A stretch of 8,266 bases of DNA, from NCBI GenBank assembly GCA_023132075.1, contig JAGLYT010000061.1:1-8266 (forward strand), read 5' to 3'. The position numbers were made by a program, and so were the translations under genes. Position 1 is the stretch's first letter; each line of letters begins with the position of its first letter. The notes under the pieces are model-generated. The model saw only the letters and a program-made list of their open reading frames with translations. It did no database searches and was not told where the DNA came from. The DNA comes from a bacterium. GTDB taxonomy: Bacteria; CBDUZB01; JAGLHV01. Of this stretch, positions 5,465 through 8,266 are shown one piece after another.

Positions 5465-6337
5465 ATGGGGCATAATAAGGGAGAAGAAACGACAGCTTCT
5501 CAGGGCAGCTATGTTTCCAGGGAAAAAAGTGTTTATGTGGATGTAGGGGATTCTTTGCCTTCAAATTATGGAGACAATAAAATTGTTATTTTACCGCGAG
5601 ATCCCCGGGCGATTTATGCTTATTGGGAAATTAATGAGTCCAAAAAAGAGGAAGTAAAAGAAAAATTCGGAAGAGATATTTTTCAAAAAGCACCTTACAC
5701 TTTGAGGGTTTATGATGTTACAAATATTGATTTTAACGGGTTTAATGCTCACTATTTTTTTGATATTGCCATTCCTTCCGGAGTTAGTAATTGGTACATT
5801 AACATTAATGAAAGCGGAAAAAGTTGTTGTGTGGATATTGGTTTGCATATTCAGGGAGAGGGGTTTTTCGTTTTAGCCAGGTCTAATGTTATCACTTTAC
5901 CGACAGGAAGAATATCCGATATTACTGATGAAGAATGGATGATGGTAAAAGGAGATTTTGAGAAATTAATGCGGTTAGTAGATGTTGAAAAAATTGGTAA
6001 AAGTTCAGTTGAGGTAAAAAGAAAACTTTTTAATGAAATGAGGGAAATTATTTCCGAAAGTTCTCCGGGGGTATCTTCTTTGGGGATGTGGAATAAACCG
6101 GAAACGAGTGGATTTTGGTTTGTGGCTAATGCGGAATTAACAATTTGTGGGGCTACCCAGTCGGATGCAGTTTTAAGTGTTCAGGGAGAAAAAATACCCT
6201 TGAAGCCGGATGGAACATTTTCTTTAAGGATGGTATTACCTGATGGCTGTCAGGAAATTCCTATCGAAGCAACTTCTAAAAATAAAAAAGAAAAGAAGGA
6301 TATCAAGATTATCGTAAATCGCCGAACAAACCAGTAA
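5465..6337 (+). CDS. DUF4912 protein with C-terminal Ig-like domain
   Basis: The 290-residue protein has no signal peptide or membrane segment, so it is probably cytoplasmic. After a polar N-terminus of about 30 residues, the DUF4912 domain spans about 31-150. It opens with LPSNYGDNKIVILPRDP and IYAYWEI, the family signature, and continues with YTLRVYDVTNIDF and a beta-rich section ending FFVLARSNVITLPTGRIS. A helical linker (about 152-200) leads to a second beta-sandwich-like domain (about 215-285, GFWFVANAELTICG to IPIEATS). DUF4912 genes commonly sit directly before GH57 branching enzymes, as here (44-base gap), so a role in glycogen-like polymer metabolism or glucan binding is likely but unproven. 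GAGAGGA (5451-5457) lies 7 bases before ATG 5465. No catalytic motif is recognised. Confidence 0.87.
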   Translation: MGHNKGEETTASQGSYVSREKSVYVDVGDSLPSNYGDNKIVILPRDPRAIYAYWEINESKKEEVKEKFGRDIFQKAPYTLRVYDVTNIDFNGFNAHYFFDIAIPSGVSNWYININESGKSCCVDIGLHIQGEGFFVLARSNVITLPTGRISDITDEEWMMVKGDFEKLMRLVDVEKIGKSSVEVKRKLFNEMREIISESSPGVSSLGMWNKPETSGFWFVANAELTICGATQSDAVLSVQGEKIPLKPDGTFSLRMVLPDGCQEIPIEATSKNKKEKKDIKIIVNRRTNQ

Positions 6338-6381
6338 AATTTTTAAAATTAATAACTAAATTAATAGAAAAGGAATTATAA

Positions 6382-7965
6382 ATGGAAAAAGGGTATTTAT
6401 GTTTTGTATTGCATGCACATCTTCCTTTTATTCGGCACCCTGAGCATAAAGATTTTATGGAAGAGGACTGGCTTTTTGAAGCAATTACCGAGACATATCT
6501 TCCGTTAATTGAGATTTTTGACCGATTAGTAGAAGAACATATTGATTTTAGGCTTACCTTATCTTTAACTCCCCCCTTATGTGCCATGCTTTCTGATTCT
6601 CTTTTGCGGGAGCGGTACCTTCGGTATTTATATAAATTGATTGAATTGTCAGAGAGAGAGGTAAAGCGTTTACAGTGGGTCCCTGAGCTTTGCAATGTGG
6701 CTCAAATGTACGAGAAAAAATTTAAAACAGCGCGTTATATCTTTGAGGACAAATATCATCGGGATGTCCTTTCGGCTTTTAAAAAATTTCAGGATATGGG
6801 AAAAGTAGAAATTATTACCGGATGTGCTACTCATGGCATTTTACCGTTAATGGTTAATCAAAAAGCAAAAGAAGCACAGGTAAAGGTTGCAGTGAGAGAT
6901 TATGAAATGCGCTTTGGACGAAAACCAAGAGGGATATGGCTTTCAGAATGTGCTTATGGTCCGGGCATTGATGAGGTTCTTAAAGAAGAAGGAATTAAAT
7001 TTTTCTTTACCGATACCCATGGAGTAATGTATGGTAAACCGCGGCCAAAATATGGAGTTTTTTCGCCGGTTTTTTGTCCTTCAGGGGTTGCGGCTTTTGC
7101 TCGGGATACGGAGTCATCCCATCAGGTCTGGAGTGCAAATACTGGTTATCCTGGGGATTTTCGTTATAGAGAATTCTACCGTGATTTAGGTTATGATGCT
7201 GATTATGAATATATTCGGCCGCACCTACAGTCTAATGGGATAAGAAAGAATATAGGAATTAAATATTATAAGATTACAGGAAAGGTTCCTTTATATGATA
7301 AAAAGCCATATTGTCCGCAAGATGCTCTGGATGCAGCTGCTGCTCATGCGGGCAATTTTATGTTTAATCGGGGAAAACAATTAGAATCTCTTAACGATTT
7401 AATGGGAAAGAAACCCATAATTGTTTCTCCTTACGATGCGGAATTGTTTGGTCACTGGTGGTATGAAGGTCCTGCTTTTATTGATTTTTTATTTCGAAAA
7501 ATTCATTATGATCAGAAAACGATAAGATTAATTACACCAATAGAATATTTAAGGGAAAACCCTAAAAATCAAGTCGTTACTCCTTCTATGTCAACATGGG
7601 GGGATAAAGGGTATAATGAGTGTTGGTTGAATGGTTCTAATGACTGGATTTATAGGCATTTACATAAAGCGGCAGAGAGAATGATAGAGGTAAGCAGGGA
7701 AAATCCTCAGGCAAAGGGGATTAAGGAACAGGCGCTAAACCAGGCGGCAAGGGAATTGCTTTTAGCACAAAGCAGTGATTGGGCGTTTATTATGACGACG
7801 GGAACAGTGGTTAGTTATGCTCAGAAAAAAACAAAAGAACATCTTAATCGGTTTACCAGGTTGTATAATGATATAAAGCAAGATAAAATAGATAAAGATT
7901 GGCTTTCCGATATAGAATATAAAGATAATATTTTCCCATGGATGGATTACACGGTTTATAGATAA
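6382..7965 (+). CDS. GH57 1,4-alpha-glucan branching enzyme (DUF1957 family)
   Basis: The 527-residue cytoplasmic enzyme probably makes alpha-1,6 branches in a glycogen-like alpha-1,4-glucan. The conserved GH57 regions are in order: HAHLPF (11-16), GCATHGILPL (147-156), GIWLSECAY (184-192) with nucleophile E189, SPYDAELFGHWWYEG (349-363) with acid/base D352, and SSDWAFIMTTGT (464-475) with D466 and W467. The helical C-terminal DUF1957-type part contains NDWIYRHLHKAAERM (420-434). The length matches the Thermus-type branching enzyme; the helix-hairpin-helix extension of some archaeal members is absent. AAAGGA (6368-6373) lies 8 bases before ATG 6382. It follows the DUF4912 gene by 44 bases without a terminator, so the two are probably cotranscribed. 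Some GH57 homologues hydrolyse rather than branch, so alpha-amylase-like activity remains possible. Confidence 0.93.
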   Translation: MEKGYLCFVLHAHLPFIRHPEHKDFMEEDWLFEAITETYLPLIEIFDRLVEEHIDFRLTLSLTPPLCAMLSDSLLRERYLRYLYKLIELSEREVKRLQWVPELCNVAQMYEKKFKTARYIFEDKYHRDVLSAFKKFQDMGKVEIITGCATHGILPLMVNQKAKEAQVKVAVRDYEMRFGRKPRGIWLSECAYGPGIDEVLKEEGIKFFFTDTHGVMYGKPRPKYGVFSPVFCPSGVAAFARDTESSHQVWSANTGYPGDFRYREFYRDLGYDADYEYIRPHLQSNGIRKNIGIKYYKITGKVPLYDKKPYCPQDALDAAAAHAGNFMFNRGKQLESLNDLMGKKPIIVSPYDAELFGHWWYEGPAFIDFLFRKIHYDQKTIRLITPIEYLRENPKNQVVTPSMSTWGDKGYNECWLNGSNDWIYRHLHKAAERMIEVSRENPQAKGIKEQALNQAARELLLAQSSDWAFIMTTGTVVSYAQKKTKEHLNRFTRLYNDIKQDKIDKDWLSDIEYKDNIFPWMDYTVYR

Positions 7966-8000
7966 AAAAAGTTTATAAAAATAAATTTTTGTCTGATTTT

Positions 8001-8033
8001 AAAAATCTCTATTTTTTTTTAGAGATTTTTTTT
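8001..8033 (+). terminator. Intrinsic terminator after the GH57 gene
   Basis: AAAAATCTCT (8001-8010) pairs perfectly with AGAGATTTTT (8021-8030) around a T-rich 10-base loop, followed by more T to 8033. It lies 35 bases after the stop. The stem is AT-rich but placed as expected for the end of the DUF4912-GH57 unit. Confidence 0.75.
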
Positions 8034-8050
8034 ATTAAAACTTGCTTTTT

Positions 8051-8075
8051 TTGTTTTTTGTAAATAAGGTAGAAT
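8051..8075 (+). promoter_or_regulatory. Weak promoter candidate before the last gene
   Basis: TAGAAT (8070-8075) matches the -10 consensus at 5 of 6 positions and lies just after a T-rich stretch. No -35 hexamer at proper spacing is convincing. It would serve the gene starting at 8242, with a leader of about 160 bases. Confidence 0.25.
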
Positions 8076-8149
8076 TAAGATAGGAGTAAGAGGTTATATC
8101 GTTCGAAACACATTTCACCTTCATTTTTTTTGCTGGAGAAAAACGACAG

Positions 8150-8210
8150 TTCGCCAGTCAGTAAGGCGGATAAAGGATTTTGTATTTTGAAATTTGAAAT
8201 TTTAGATTTG
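8150..8210. repeat. Small hairpin plus low-complexity GAAATTT stretch
   Basis: TTCGCC (8150-8155) and GGCGGA (8165-8170) can form a short stem around AGTCAGTAA. From 8180 the sequence turns into a simple TTTGAAATTTGAAATTTTAG stretch. Both look like the dispersed repeats found in intergenic DNA of uncultivated bacteria. Only one copy is in the window. Confidence 0.35.
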
Positions 8211-8241
8211 GGAATTAGAACGAGGAAAATAAAGGTAAAAA

Positions 8242-8266
8242 ATGTTTCTCTCTAGACGCATAATTT
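8242..8266 (+). CDS. Start of an unidentified gene (partial, runs off the edge)
   Basis: ATG 8242 opens a frame reading MFLSRRII to the window end. AAAGG (8231-8235) lies 6 bases upstream, a normal ribosome binding spacing. Eight codons are too few to identify the product. The hydrophobic and basic beginning would suit a membrane-associated protein, but that is only a guess. Confidence 0.45.

Noticed and set aside
6309-6695. 128-residue minus-strand open frame
   Set aside because: It lies inside the GH57 gene and the end of DUF4912, is Ser/Arg/Lys-rich and matches no family pattern; it is a shadow of the real genes.

Overview
The window is A+T-rich bacterial DNA with mostly tightly packed genes. 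It starts with ATG, TTG and GTG and has recognisable Shine-Dalgarno sites and sigma70-type promoters. No single gene fixes the lineage. A DUF4912 protein beside a GH57 glucan branching enzyme, a short type I QueF and a small Cys-rich four-TM membrane protein resemble the gene content of uncultivated Gram-negative candidate phyla such as Omnitrophota. This placement is an inference from family knowledge and a search could overturn it.

Left part (1-1566): the C-terminal end of an unidentified gene is followed by a small membrane-anchored coiled-coil protein (160-381). Next comes a Cys-rich membrane protein whose reading frame is split by an in-frame TAG at 479-481 (remnant 392-520, open part 521-904). 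A convergent HAD-IB phosphatase-like gene lies on the minus strand (919-1566).

Central operon (promoter 1633-1661, genes 1852-4415): the order is a membrane-anchored staphylococcal-nuclease-like protein, a membrane-anchored OB-fold protein overlapping it, a single-TM coiled-coil protein with a strongly Lys-rich linker and an FxLYD-like C-terminal domain, and queF. The first three look like one membrane-tethered nucleic-acid-handling module. queF (queuosine pathway) starts at TTG behind a strong ribosome binding site and appears to share the transcript. A structured 240-base spacer follows, holding hairpins and four copies of a short TTTAT-CTGAGC unit in both orientations. It is probably a decayed dispersed palindromic repeat.

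Right part (4656-8266): a DUF218/YdcF-like membrane protein ends at a strong intrinsic terminator. This terminator abuts a second perfect hairpin that contains a consensus -35 box. The putative promoter there drives a DUF4912 protein and a GH57 1,4-alpha-glucan branching enzyme, a two-gene glycogen-type unit closed by another intrinsic terminator. The last 230 bases hold non-coding, partly repeat-like sequence and the first eight codons of a further gene running off the edge.

The best candidates for a second look are the TAG-interrupted membrane gene, the nuclease/OB/FxLYD module, the repeat element after queF and the operator-like dyad at 5359-5389.
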